A stretch of DNA of 64,000 nucleotides from positions 35,542 through 99,541 of the forward strand of contig JAHHIE010000020.1 of the NCBI GenBank assembly GCA_019358945.1, in the 5' to 3' direction. The stretch is from Stenomitos rutilans HA7619-LM2 (lineage in GTDB: Bacteria; Cyanobacteriota; Cyanobacteriia; Leptolyngbyales; Leptolyngbyaceae). The notes beneath the pieces were generated by a model. That model was not told where the DNA came from and did no database searches. It saw nothing but the letters and a program-made list of their open reading frames with translations. Made by a program: the position numbers and the translations under genes. This document shows positions 41,111-50,962 of this stretch, one piece after another. Numbering within the stretch: position 1 is the first letter of the stretch; each line of letters starts with the position of its first letter.

Positions 41111-42679
41111 TTACAAACGCGCAGTTAAGTGATCAGCCACTCTTAAAGCATTAGCAATAATGGTTAACGTTGGATTAACACCAGAGTTGGAAGGGAAAAA
41201 GCTACCGTCTACTACGTAGAGATTATCAATATCATGAGTGCGACAGTTGAGGTCAAGGACAGACGTAGTGGGATCTTCGCCCAAGCGACACGTGCCACAC
41301 TGATGCCCCACCACTTGAATACCTGTGTTGTTGCGTGGATAGATACCGTGGTGCAAGTGCACGTTCTCAGCTTTATGGTCGATCGCTTTCAATACCTCTG
41401 TCCAACGATGCACCAGGCGATCGCGGGCTTTGGTATTATTGGGCGTGTAATCCAGATGCAATTTTTCTCCCTCTACGCGCACTCGATTGTCGGGATCGGG
41501 TAAATCTTCGGTTTGTAGCCACCAACCTGTAGAATGATTGGCAATTTGCTGTAGCCCAAAACCTGGGACTAATTTTGCCAGCGGAGCCAATAGGGGCGGC
41601 GCTTCAGCGGGGATCATGTCCCCAAGGACATTCCCGGTATTTTGCACTTCACCCATTGGATAGGGAAAATCAGGCTCGCCCCAGTAGAAATCATTAATGC
41701 AGATGGTTTTTTGATACACATCTGGGTTTGGAGTAATGCTGAGCTGTACCATTGCGGTGGTCAAATGTTTCATCAGGTTACGTCCGACTTGATCAGAACG
41801 ATTGGCAAGCCCGGTGGGATGACGATCGTTGGCCGATCGCAACAGCAGTGCCGCTGAGTTAATCGCACCACAAGCCACGACCACAATCCCCCCCCGAAAT
41901 AGGTGAGTCTCCCCATCAATTTCCGTCTCCACGCCTGTAATCTCTCGGCCCGATTCGCTGGTGTGCAGTCGCAGCACTTTTGCTTCCGTTTTCAGCGTGA
42001 CGTTAGGAAATTTAAGGGCAGGTGCAATCCCCTCGACTTCAGCATCGGCTTTGGCATGAACCAGGCACGGAAAACCATCACACGTATCACAGCGAATGCA
42101 TGTACTGAGGGTGCGATCGACTTCATTGAGCTTCAACCCTAACGGCAAATGGAAGGGATGCAACCCTTGCTGTGCGATCGCCTCACTCAACTGCTGCATC
42201 CGTGGCTCATGGCTAATGGGAGGATAGGCGTATTCACGGCTGCGGGCTGGTTCAGTCGGGTCTTCTCCTTGTTTGCCATGTACATCGTAAAGAACCTCTG
42301 CTTGGGTGTAGTAAGGCTCAAAGTCAGCATATTTAAGTGCCCACGCAGGTGAGAGACCATCGTAGTGTTCAACGTCTTCAAAATCCCGCTCCCGGAGGCG
42401 CAACAAGGCCGCTCCATAGACTTTGGTATTGCCGCCAACCCAGTAGCTCATTTGCGGTCGAAACGGCTTGCCATCACTGTCATACCAGTGATCAGAGGTG
42501 TGGTAGCGCTCCTTCACATATACTTCAGCCGCACTCCAATTTGCCTTTTCTTTGGGTAGGTAAGTGCCCTGCTCTAAAATCAGAATTTTCTTGCCAGTCG
42601 GAGCCAGTTTGTACGCCAGGGTGCCGCCTCCAGCTCCCGTGCCAATAATAATGAGGTCATATTGCTCATCACTGATCAT
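41111..42679 (-). CDS. GMC family FAD-dependent oxidoreductase
   Basis: LIIGTGAGGGTLAYKLA, GGNTKVYGAALLR, GVNPTLTIIANALR. Confidence 0.92.
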   Translation of the reverse strand: MISDEQYDLIIIGTGAGGGTLAYKLAPTGKKILILEQGTYLPKEKANWSAAEVYVKERYHTSDHWYDSDGKPFRPQMSYWVGGNTKVYGAALLRLRERDFEDVEHYDGLSPAWALKYADFEPYYTQAEVLYDVHGKQGEDPTEPARSREYAYPPISHEPRMQQLSEAIAQQGLHPFHLPLGLKLNEVDRTLSTCIRCDTCDGFPCLVHAKADAEVEGIAPALKFPNVTLKTEAKVLRLHTSESGREITGVETEIDGETHLFRGGIVVVACGAINSAALLLRSANDRHPTGLANRSDQVGRNLMKHLTTAMVQLSITPNPDVYQKTICINDFYWGEPDFPYPMGEVQNTGNVLGDMIPAEAPPLLAPLAKLVPGFGLQQIANHSTGWWLQTEDLPDPDNRVRVEGEKLHLDYTPNNTKARDRLVHRWTEVLKAIDHKAENVHLHHGIYPRNNTGIQVVGHQCGTCRLGEDPTTSVLDLNCRTHDIDNLYVVDGSFFPSNSGVNPTLTIIANALRVADHLTARL

Positions 42680-43207
42680 GGTCGCTCTCCTCTTTGATAT
42701 TTGCTCACCAACGTTTGCTCAGTCACTAAGAAGAAACACTCTCAGCTACTAGTGCCACATCATTTCAGGTTACTCGTTGAATCATGAAGTCTCCGACTGC
42801 ACCCATAACAGTACCAATAGGTTCTGAGTAGCCGATGAGTGGTGCCATACAAATAGATGAAAGAAAGGTGAGGGTTAGAAAACTGTCTGGCAACGTGTTC
42901 TGTAGTCACTCATGGAATACCACAAATAACGTCTTAAAACATCCTCCAGACACGTTTGAGGTTGAACTGCTTTCCCCCCTCTACACAGAGTGGGTTTAGA
43001 CGGTACCTTTTCGGCAAAAGATCTTTGTACGTTATTTCTATACAGAATGGAAACTTCTTTGCGGGTTCGTCAGTCTCAGCTTCCACCCACACATGCGGTC
43101 AACTCCTTGCAAGGATGGGTTTTCAGTTCAAACGTTGACTGCAAACGGTGCATTACTCTCAGAGATTGCTATCTGCTGAGAACCGATTAACATTAGGAGC
43201 TTTCACT

Positions 43208-43579
43208 ATGAACCGCTTAATGCTTGCAGCGATCGGAGCCTTTCCGATCGTCGCTCTTTCGTGCTTGCCGAAGCCTGCTTCAGCCGAAACCGTGCCGCAA
43301 ACCGCTTTTTCGCGTGCACCCATTGTGATTGCCGATCGCGACAATAATGATTGGCGTAATAACGATCGTCGAGATAATGACCGTCGCGACAACGATCGTC
43401 GAGATAATGACTGGCGCAATAACCATCGGGATAATGACTGGCGGAATAACCGCCGTGATTACGATTGGCGGAATAACCGTCGAGACTATCAACGTCGGGT
43501 ATGGATTCCTGGTCATTGGGAACGCGGGTTCTTAGGGATTGGTCGCAAGTGGGTTGCGGGTCACTATGAATATCGCTAA
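43208..43579 (+). CDS. Secreted low-complexity RDND/WRNN-repeat protein
   Basis: Signal peptide ending ...PASAET; RDNDRRDNDRRDNDWRNNHRDNDWRNNRRDYDWRNN; C-terminal VWIPGHWERGFLGIGRKWVAGHYEYR. Confidence 0.75.
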   Translation: MNRLMLAAIGAFPIVALSCLPKPASAETVPQTAFSRAPIVIADRDNNDWRNNDRRDNDRRDNDRRDNDWRNNHRDNDWRNNRRDYDWRNNRRDYQRRVWIPGHWERGFLGIGRKWVAGHYEYR

Positions 43580-43594
43580 CTAGCAGCTTCCAGT

Positions 43595-43646
43595 AGACCT
43601 CCGAGGTTTTCGAAACCTCGGAGGTCTGGGAAAACCTCGGAGGTCT
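43595..43646. repeat. REP-like palindrome 1 plus extra half-arm
   Basis: AGACCTCCGAGGTTTTCGAAACCTCGGAGGTCT followed by GGGAAAACCTCGGAGGTCT. Confidence 0.9.
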
Positions 43647-43730
43647 AGAAAGTCTCGATGGATGGAAATAGGTTGGGTTTGATGAGATCTTTGGGTTACA
43701 AAAGAGGCATCTCCTTGCCGAGCAAGCCCC

Positions 43731-44387
43731 ATGCCAGAAGACAAGCCAGAAGAACCGTATGCCTACTCGCCCACCACGATCGAGAAAGTTTTTGAATTAC
43801 TCGACAATAAGCTGGTCTCGTTCGGTGTTCCAGGGGCGTTAAGCTTTGTTGGCATTACAAAAGCCCGTGAAAATCAATGGACAGAAGCAGGCTGGTGTTT
43901 TGCAGGGGCCGCTGGGGTTTGGCTCGTCATCAAGCTTGGCAAGAAGCTATCACCCAAGCTAGAGCAGGCAATGGATGGCGCGATCGCCAGTATCGAGCGA
44001 TCGTTATCAGACCTGCGATCGGACTTTGAGGGGCAATACCTGAAGCAACAGGCAAATCTCTGTGAGGAATTTACAACTGAAGGCTTTAACCCCGATCGCA
44101 CCGCTCTTCCTTTATTGGCAGAAGTGTTTGTGCCGTTAGAGTTGAGTGGAGCGCTGGGCATGGCTGATCCAGCAGCACCCATCGCAAAAACAAATCCTTT
44201 GCGTCAACGTGACCCCTTGCAGCGTGACTCAGTATTGCGATCGACACATTTGCGATCGGAGCATCTCAGCATTTGGGATCTGTTGGCACGATCCCAGCGC
44301 GATCGCAAATTCACTCACCTACAACCTGCAACAGTCTCTCCCCGGAGAACTTCCGTCGATTATGGGCGGGGTTTGGGTGGCGGCTGA
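43731..44387 (+). CDS. Hypothetical protein; possible truncated N-terminal part of a STAND/NACHT protein
   Basis: ...LLAEVFVPLELSG...LSIWDLLARSQRDRKFTHL resembles the region before the P-loop in cyanobacterial NACHT proteins, but no Walker A follows. Confidence 0.45.
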   Translation: MPEDKPEEPYAYSPTTIEKVFELLDNKLVSFGVPGALSFVGITKARENQWTEAGWCFAGAAGVWLVIKLGKKLSPKLEQAMDGAIASIERSLSDLRSDFEGQYLKQQANLCEEFTTEGFNPDRTALPLLAEVFVPLELSGALGMADPAAPIAKTNPLRQRDPLQRDSVLRSTHLRSEHLSIWDLLARSQRDRKFTHLQPATVSPRRTSVDYGRGLGGG

Positions 44388-44468
44388 TTGGTTTTCGGTC
44401 TGGGTAGAGGGGGGTGTCTTTTCTCTCGCGCAGAGAATTGTGAAGTGTAGCACATCGCAGTCCTAGAC

Positions 44469-44501
44469 AGACCTCCGAGGTTTTCAAAACCTCGGAGGTC
44501 T
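44469..44501. repeat. REP-like palindrome 2 (perfect 16-bp arms)
   Basis: AGACCTCCGAGGTTTTCAAAACCTCGGAGGTCT. Confidence 0.95.
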
Positions 44502-44517
44502 AAGCCCCCACGGGTGT

Positions 44518-45112
44518 CTAACCTACATCCAGCATGAGCGTTTTGAGGGTTGTCACGAACTCATTGGTGATGGGAGCCAGAGGCCGATCGCCCGATTCCA
44601 AAAACACCTGAATCTCTGCCTCAGAGACCAATGGTTGTAAGATATCGAGCCTGGGTAAGGTGCCCGATCGCAGCCCAGCGTACTCAAGGTAACTGGGAAA
44701 ACTCCCAGTCCTTTGGATGAGACACCAGCCCAGCTTTCGTTGGGTTGAGGTGAATGTACCGCGTGAGATGGTATAGATACTCGTCGCTATCTACCGCAAT
44801 TGCCTGAAATTGACCTTGAAACAACGATCCCACCCGGTTGTAGCGCCGATTCATCGCTTTGGTATACGCCACCGATAACCGTTGCATCGCTTCAGACACC
44901 GCCTCTGTTTTGCACCGTACTAACAAGTGGTAATGGTTAGGCATCAAGCAATAAGCCAGCACATCCAGAGTTTCTTCGATCAGATGTCGTCGCACCAGAC
45001 GCAAAAAGTGCAGGTAGTTTTCCCGCTCAAAGAAGATGGGATTGCGATCGTTCCCACGATTGTAGAGGTGGTAGTCATGATCCGTCTGGAACTTTACATC
45101 GCGACGCGGCAT
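44518..45112 (-). pseudogene. REP-associated tyrosine transposase (RAYT/Y1_Tnp), frameshifted near the C-terminus
   Basis: HUH region LMPNHYHLLVR, catalytic-Tyr region NRRYNRVGSLFQGQF, HLNPTKAGL; in-frame stop at 44684-44686, but removing one T restores WEFSQLPEYAGLRSGTLPRLDIL...LKTLMLDVG to a stop at 44518. Confidence 0.82.
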
Positions 45113-45154
45113 AAGAACGGTTTAGCTGCAACGACTCTCTTAAAATTCCCTCTT

Positions 45155-45202
45155 AGACCTCCGGATTTTAGACCTTCGAGGTTTTCAAAACCTCGGAGGT
45201 CT
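45155..45202. repeat. REP-like palindrome 3 plus extra half-arm
   Basis: AGACCTCCGGATTTT then AGACCTTCGAGGTTTTCAAAACCTCGGAGGTCT. Confidence 0.9.
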
Positions 45203-45210
45203 GTAGAGAG

Positions 45211-45379
45211 GCAGCGCAACTAACATCCGCTCGATCGCACCTGACTACCAGAGAAGTTGCACCAGGTGCAGGAGGAGTCAAACTTACTTTCACTTGATCG
45301 CAACTAACTATCAGACGAGTTTCACTCAGTTCAGAAGGAATGGCAGCAACATTCATTCGATCGCAACTGACGATCATTC
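45211..45379. repeat. 63-bp imperfect tandem repeat, ~2.7 copies
   Basis: GATCGCAMCTRACTAYCAGA recurs at 45233, 45296, 45359 with exact 63-nt spacing. Confidence 0.75.
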
Positions 45380-45684
45380 ATCGATTCATCATAAAAAATA
45401 AGCGATCGCAAGTAAGCGATAAGCGTTACTCGATCTTGCGTCATCACAACTTACACCGACTGCAATTGAAGCAACAATTTGACAAGCCTCAATCCCGTTT
45501 AGGTTAGTCTCGCCTTCACACATCTACTGTGGGTTTAAAGCAATGGCAATGACCAGGGGAAAATCAACTAGAAACCACTTCAGCACTGCGCGATCGGTTT
45601 CCTTAATTTACTCAATTCTTCTCAGGAAGATGGATAGCCTCAGACGCTAAATTGCAAACATCTATTCTTCCAAAGGAGTGCATC

Positions 45685-46128
45685 ATGGCACGGCGTAAAA
45701 AAGTTTCTCGTGTCCTCGAAAAAGCCCAGCAGCGCGAAGCCAGTCTGCGATCGATTAGTGCTCAACTCGACCTTGGCAACGGACTCACCCTAACCACCTA
45801 CACCAGCCGTCTGCAAGACTTACAAGCCCAGCTCTCCAACTACAACACAACCCTTTCCCTACTCGACAAACTCTCTGACGATATTGCCAATACGGAACAA
45901 GACGTGCGCGAACTCTCCGAAAAAATGCTGATGGGCGTTGGCATCAAATACGGTAAGAGTAGCCAGGAATATGGCATGGCAGGCGGCGTACCCAAAAACA
46001 AGCGTCGTCGTGCCACAAGTCAGCCATCATCTTCCGCTTCTGCTAGCCCTCAGTTTGAAATGGTAACGTCTACCTCTACCAATGGTAGAAACTCCGAAAC
46101 CACCAACGGCAGTACTCTTTTGCAATGA
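45685..46128 (+). CDS. Conserved-type hypothetical coiled-coil protein
   Basis: MARRKKVSRVLEKAQQREASLRSI...; AAAGGAG upstream of the MARR start. Confidence 0.7.
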   Translation: MARRKKVSRVLEKAQQREASLRSISAQLDLGNGLTLTTYTSRLQDLQAQLSNYNTTLSLLDKLSDDIANTEQDVRELSEKMLMGVGIKYGKSSQEYGMAGGVPKNKRRRATSQPSSSASASPQFEMVTSTSTNGRNSETTNGSTLLQ

Positions 46129-46284
46129 AATCACTGGTTTTAGATTTCGCTTCCTCACCGCTTTAAAACAGTAACCCAGCCGCAAATCAAAACCAGTGGC
46201 TTGTCGTTAAGGAAGTGCTGCATCAATCGGGTTTCTCTAACTGAGCTGTCACGAAACCCGTTGATGCAAGACGCGATCCTTCTC

Positions 46285-48045
46285 TTAGAACGTGAAAGTC
46301 GTCCGAATCACGCCTACATATTGAGTTGCGTTCGTATCATTCCCTTCTGGGTTAAACAACACAAACAAACCGGGCGTAATCGCAATATTGTCAGTCAGGC
46401 GATAGCGGTAAAACGCTTCCACATGAAATGGCGTATCACCATCCTGACGGTTTGCTGTTAGCCCATCGTTATCAATAACGTGGGGCGTAATGCCAACGAG
46501 AAGGCCGCCCAAGCTACCTTTTTTACCCAAATCGGGAAAGCCCAGATAAGCTGCCGCATAGAGAATGGTAGCATCATCGTCGCTGCGATTGCGGTGTGCA
46601 AAAGCGGCTCCTGCCCAGCCACCCACAGTGATTCCAGGGCTAAGACTAAGCTGTACCGCACCACCCACACTATCAGCAGTAAACCCCACTCGATTGGTGG
46701 CGCTATTAGCAAACGGATTGGACGCATAAGCGGTACCAATACTGGCCGTGAGGTTTGCTCGGTTGCCATTGGCGGTATCACCCACCAACGTACCGGGGCC
46801 GTAGTAGGAGTGAGCGTAGGTAAGGCCGATCGTCAGCGCTTTACTGGGTGTAAACACCACCTGCGCGATCGCTGCATAGTCCCCATTAAAAAGGCCCGCA
46901 CTGTCTATAGGATTGTTGCTAGCACTGCTTCCAGAGAAGCCACCCTCCAATCGGAAGGCATCACTAAACTTATAAGCAGCCGTGATACCTGCGGCTCCAG
47001 ACAAACCAGTCGCGTTTAGCTGAGGATTATTGACCCGATAGATGGGGCTAAAGCGACCAAAGCGAGAGACGGCTCCAGCACCACTGCTTTCAAAGGGGCT
47101 GAGGGTGCTTACCAACGAGTCATAAAATTCAATGTTAGCGGCATCAATCTGAACGCGGAAGTTGTTGCCCAAGGGGAAGCGGTAGAAGATCTTATCGATT
47201 AAAACAGAGTTGCCTTCGTTGCCATCAAACCCTAAGCGCGTTTCATTGGTTCCGGTCAGGTTGCCACTATAAGGAGTGATATTGCGTGCCTGTAGTCGAG
47301 TTCGCAACAAGTCCTTACCACTAAAGCTAGTATCCAATGCTAAACGAACCCGGTCTGCAAAGATAGGATTTGTCTTGTTGTCTCTGGTAACGGGCGATCG
47401 ATCAGCATTGGTCAAGCGGGTGTTGTTGCCCGATCGCACCGCGCGATCGCCAAACGTGTCAGAGATACTGAAGATGACTTCGCCCCTCAGTTTGGTGGTG
47501 GTCGAGAACTGCTGTTTTTCCAGCGTTGCGGTGCGAGCTTCTAACGCATCAACCCGTCCACGTAAGGTTGCCAGTTCCGCCGCAAACTCTTCTTGCAGCT
47601 TTTGCACCGCCAGCAAGTCTTCCTTTTTTACCAAATCAGCCGTGCCTGCGGCGATGAGTTCGTTAATGCGATCAAGGCACGCATTCAACCCGGCAGCAAA
47701 CTCGTAGCGGCTCAATGCCTGATTACCGCGATAGGTTTTGTCTGGGTAGCCCACAATACAGCCATAGCGTTCTACGAGCGATTGCAGCGCTTGAAACGCC
47801 CAGTCGGTCGGCTTGACATCTGAAAGCTGAGAAACTGACGTGACTTGGTCAGCGGTACTTGTTCCAAAGTTTTCAGCACTGTAGGCACTGAGTAACGGCG
47901 CTGAGGCAGTGGGCTGAGCAGGTGCGGCAGAAAGGGGGGTGCCTGTTGATCGTTCACTGGGAACGCCTGCTACGGCTGCGAGGCTGAGCGCGCCCACAAA
48001 CCCTGGAACCAGAGCGAGCGCCTTCAGCAAAATCTTGGCGGTCAT
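46285..48045 (-). CDS. SLH-domain/OprB-type outer-membrane porin (iron uptake porin-like)
   Basis: SLH segment DVKPTDWAFQALQSLVERYGCIVGYPDKTYRGNQALSRYEFAAGLNACLDRI, coiled-coil, beta-rich C-terminus ending in F. Confidence 0.9.
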   Translation of the reverse strand: MTAKILLKALALVPGFVGALSLAAVAGVPSERSTGTPLSAAPAQPTASAPLLSAYSAENFGTSTADQVTSVSQLSDVKPTDWAFQALQSLVERYGCIVGYPDKTYRGNQALSRYEFAAGLNACLDRINELIAAGTADLVKKEDLLAVQKLQEEFAAELATLRGRVDALEARTATLEKQQFSTTTKLRGEVIFSISDTFGDRAVRSGNNTRLTNADRSPVTRDNKTNPIFADRVRLALDTSFSGKDLLRTRLQARNITPYSGNLTGTNETRLGFDGNEGNSVLIDKIFYRFPLGNNFRVQIDAANIEFYDSLVSTLSPFESSGAGAVSRFGRFSPIYRVNNPQLNATGLSGAAGITAAYKFSDAFRLEGGFSGSSASNNPIDSAGLFNGDYAAIAQVVFTPSKALTIGLTYAHSYYGPGTLVGDTANGNRANLTASIGTAYASNPFANSATNRVGFTADSVGGAVQLSLSPGITVGGWAGAAFAHRNRSDDDATILYAAAYLGFPDLGKKGSLGGLLVGITPHVIDNDGLTANRQDGDTPFHVEAFYRYRLTDNIAITPGLFVLFNPEGNDTNATQYVGVIRTTFTF

Positions 48046-48393
48046 GATACTAAAACCTCACACAATTAGAACGGATGACTGAAAAACGGCAATGCCTGCT
48101 TCCTGAGACGATCGCGGAAACAGCGTATTCTTAGCACCACACAACCAGCAGGTCTGGAGTCAAGCTGATGGTAATCAGGAAAACTACGATTAGCTGATCG
48201 AATTACCGTATTTTAGAGTAGGGCCATACTCTCACAGACTTTTCTAAAACACAAGTCGGACGCTTCTAAAGTGATCAAGCCTTAACACCTGGGTTTGAAG
48301 CGTCGGTCAAAAGCTCGATCGATTAATGCTGCTTGGAACCTTTTCACTTGCCTTTAGGCAAATACCTGTGGCATACTTCAAATTTGTTCAATT

Positions 48394-48421
48394 TTACGGT
48401 ATCTTGATCGATATACCGTAA
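48394..48421. promoter_or_regulatory. Candidate operator TTACGGTAT-N10-ATACCGTAA
   Basis: Perfect 9-bp inverted repeat in the porin/ssuA divergent intergenic region. Confidence 0.5.
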
Positions 48422-48685
48422 TTAAAATTGAGCTTACATGCATTCGTGTTGAAGCGCATTTGTCTTGCTGGGGCAGACCGGGTTAACTGCTGCCCTGTTT
48501 ACCCCTTCGTCAATGCCACCATCGGTATGGCTTACAGCGGTTTTCAATCTCAATGAGCCAGGTCTTAATCAAGATGGGCTTATCAAGATGGACATCGGGA
48601 GTTAGGGTCTTGAGGGTGGTGAAGGCAAAGGAAACTGGCAGTAATTTGCAGAGTGTCTTTCACCGTTCACTTTAGGAGAATCAAG

Positions 48686-49780
48686 ATGGGTAGTTCATCG
48701 CATAGGGCAAATGTTTTAAACAGTGAACGGCTTTCGCCAGTGCAATGGGTACGATCGAAGGTGGTGGGGTCTGCGGCGGTACTGGCGATCGTGGTGGGGT
48801 TAGGCACGCTTTCTGCCTGCACGTCTGGCAGTAACAATGCCGACAATGCTTCACCACTGCCCAGTTCGTCACCCGTCAGCACCAACAGCACGCCTCAAAA
48901 CGTTGCTCAAAGCAACGTCGTGCGGATTGGCTACCAGAAATACGGGACGCTCTTTTTGCTCAAGGCACGCGGCAACCTGGATGAGCGGTTAAAAGCTCAG
49001 GGTACAAGCGTGCAGTGGATTCAGTTTCCAGCGGGGCCACAACTGCTGGAGGCATTGAATACGGGCAGTGTGGACTATGGCTCGACGGGTGAAACGCCGC
49101 CTGTGTTTGCTCAAGCAGCGGGTGCACCACTGATCTACGCCGCAAATGAACCGCCCGACCCTACAGGGGAAGCTATTTTGGTGGCAAAAGATTCACCCAT
49201 CAAAACGGTGGCTGACTTGAAGGGCAAAAAAGTGGTGCTGAACAAAGGCTCGAACGTCCATTACCTGCTGGTACGAGCGTTAGAGGAAGCAGGACTGAAG
49301 TATAGCGATATTCAAGCGATCTATTTGCCGCCTGCGGATGCACGAGCCACCTTTGAGAAGGGCAGTGTGGATGCCTGGGTGATTTGGGAGCCGTTCCTGA
49401 CCGTGGCGAAAAAGGCAACGGGGGCGCGTGTGCTGAAAGATGGCATGGGCCTGGTGGCAAATCGTCAGTTTTACCTCGTGGCGAAACCGTTTGCGGAGCA
49501 GTATCCCGATCGTGTGCAGGCGGTGATCGAAGAAACGCAGAAGGTAAATGAGTGGGCCAAGGGCAACGCCAAAGAAGCAGCTACCATTCTTTCGCCTCAG
49601 GTGGGTATTGATGTGGCTACCCTGACTGAAATTTTGCAGGGACGCTCCTATGGCATTACTCAACCTGTGAAGCCCGATGTGGTGGACTACCAGCAAAAGA
49701 TTGCGGATGCTTTCCTGTCACTGAAACTGCTGCCAAAGCCGATCGCGGTTAAGGATGTGGCGCAATTACCGAAGCCGTAG
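48686..49780 (+). CDS. ssuA: Aliphatic sulfonate ABC transporter substrate-binding lipoprotein
   Basis: Lipobox LSAC; VRIGYQKYGTLFLLKARGNLDERLKAQG, GSTGETPPVFAQAAGAPLIYAANEPPDP. Confidence 0.93.
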   Translation: MGSSSHRANVLNSERLSPVQWVRSKVVGSAAVLAIVVGLGTLSACTSGSNNADNASPLPSSSPVSTNSTPQNVAQSNVVRIGYQKYGTLFLLKARGNLDERLKAQGTSVQWIQFPAGPQLLEALNTGSVDYGSTGETPPVFAQAAGAPLIYAANEPPDPTGEAILVAKDSPIKTVADLKGKKVVLNKGSNVHYLLVRALEEAGLKYSDIQAIYLPPADARATFEKGSVDAWVIWEPFLTVAKKATGARVLKDGMGLVANRQFYLVAKPFAEQYPDRVQAVIEETQKVNEWAKGNAKEAATILSPQVGIDVATLTEILQGRSYGITQPVKPDVVDYQQKIADAFLSLKLLPKPIAVKDVAQLPKP

Positions 49781-49801
49781 GACTTAGGAGGAATCGTTTT
49801 A

Positions 49802-50962
49802 ATGCAACTACTTTGGTTTATTCCAACGCATGGCGATGGACGCTACCTAGGTACGTCGATCGGGGGGCGATCGACTGATTATGACTACCTGCGGCAAATT
49901 GCGCAGGCGGTTGATCAGCTTGGCTATACGGGTGCGTTATTGCCAACGGGACGGTCTTGTGAAGATGCCTGGATTGTCGCTTCAACCCTTGTGTCTCAGA
50001 CCCAACGCATGAAGTTTTTGGTAGCAATTCGTCCGGGTATTGTTTCGGCAGGAGTGGCGGCACGGATGGCAGCGACGTTCGATCGCCTGTCGAATGGTCG
50101 CTTGCTGGTGAATGTGGTGACGGGTGGCGATCCGGTCGAGTTGGCAGGCGATGGCTTGCATCTAAGCCATGACGATCGCTATCGACTGACGGATGAGTTT
50201 TTGACGGCGTGGCGGACGATCGCGAGTGGTGGTGAAGCGAACGTTCAAGGCAATTTTCTGGATATTCGCGGTGGCAAGTTGCTGTTTCCGCCTGTGCAGC
50301 AGCCTTATCCGCCGCTCTGGTTTGGTGGCTCGTCGCCGATCGCGCAGCAGATTGCAGCAAAGCATGTGGATGTTTATCTGACTTGGGGCGAACCACCCGC
50401 TCAGGTGGCAGAGAAGATTGCCTCGGTGCGCCGTTTGGCAGAAGCAGAAGGACGGACATTGCGGTTTGGCATCCGGCTACATGTGATTGTGCGCGAAACG
50501 GCTAGCGAGGCGTGGGAAGCGGCGAATCGGTTGATCAAATATGTGGATGAGGAGGCGATCGCGACGGCACAGAAAGCCTACGCTCGGATGGATTCACAGG
50601 GGCAGCAGCGGATGACGCAGCTACATGGTGGCAATCGTGAAGCGCTGGAAATTAGCCCGAATTTGTGGGCCGGTGTAGGGTTAGTGCGAGGTGGCGCGGG
50701 AACGGCTCTGGTAGGCGACCCGGAGACGGTGGCGGCTCGGATGCAGGAGTATGCAGATTTGGGCATCGACACGTTCATTCTGTCGGGCTACCCGCATTTG
50801 GAGGAGGCTTACTATGTGGCAGAGTTGCTGTTTCCTAAGTTGCCGTTAGAAAATCTGCCGACGAAGGCGAAACAGTATGCGCTGAGTCCGTTTGGTGAGG
50901 TGATGGCAAATGATGCGTTTCCCAAGACGGCTGAGAAGAAGCCGCAATTGACAGTGGATTAG
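49802..50962 (+). CDS. ssuD: FMNH2-dependent alkanesulfonate monooxygenase
   Basis: Luciferase-like; [43 protein letters not shown]. Confidence 0.95.
   Translation: MQLLWFIPTHGDGRYLGTSIGGRSTDYDYLRQIAQAVDQLGYTGALLPTGRSCEDAWIVASTLVSQTQRMKFLVAIRPGIVSAGVAARMAATFDRLSNGRLLVNVVTGGDPVELAGDGLHLSHDDRYRLTDEFLTAWRTIASGGEANVQGNFLDIRGGKLLFPPVQQPYPPLWFGGSSPIAQQIAAKHVDVYLTWGEPPAQVAEKIASVRRLAEAEGRTLRFGIRLHVIVRETASEAWEAANRLIKYVDEEAIATAQKAYARMDSQGQQRMTQLHGGNREALEISPNLWAGVGLVRGGAGTALVGDPETVAARMQEYADLGIDTFILSGYPHLEEAYYVAELLFPKLPLENLPTKAKQYALSPFGEVMANDAFPKTAEKKPQLTVD

Noticed and set aside
43280-43516. 78-aa Ile/Val-rich ORF (VITAVIPPVIIPMVIAPVIIS...)
   Set aside because: Antisense reading of the RDND repeat; composition explained by the repeat, not a membrane protein.
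45168-45377. 69-aa minus-strand ORF with 21-aa repeats
   Set aside because: No clear RBS and overlaps the palindrome; treated as a DNA repeat rather than a gene, though the in-frame period is noted as a finding.
49818-50459. 213-aa minus-strand ORF
   Set aside because: Antisense to ssuD, biased composition.
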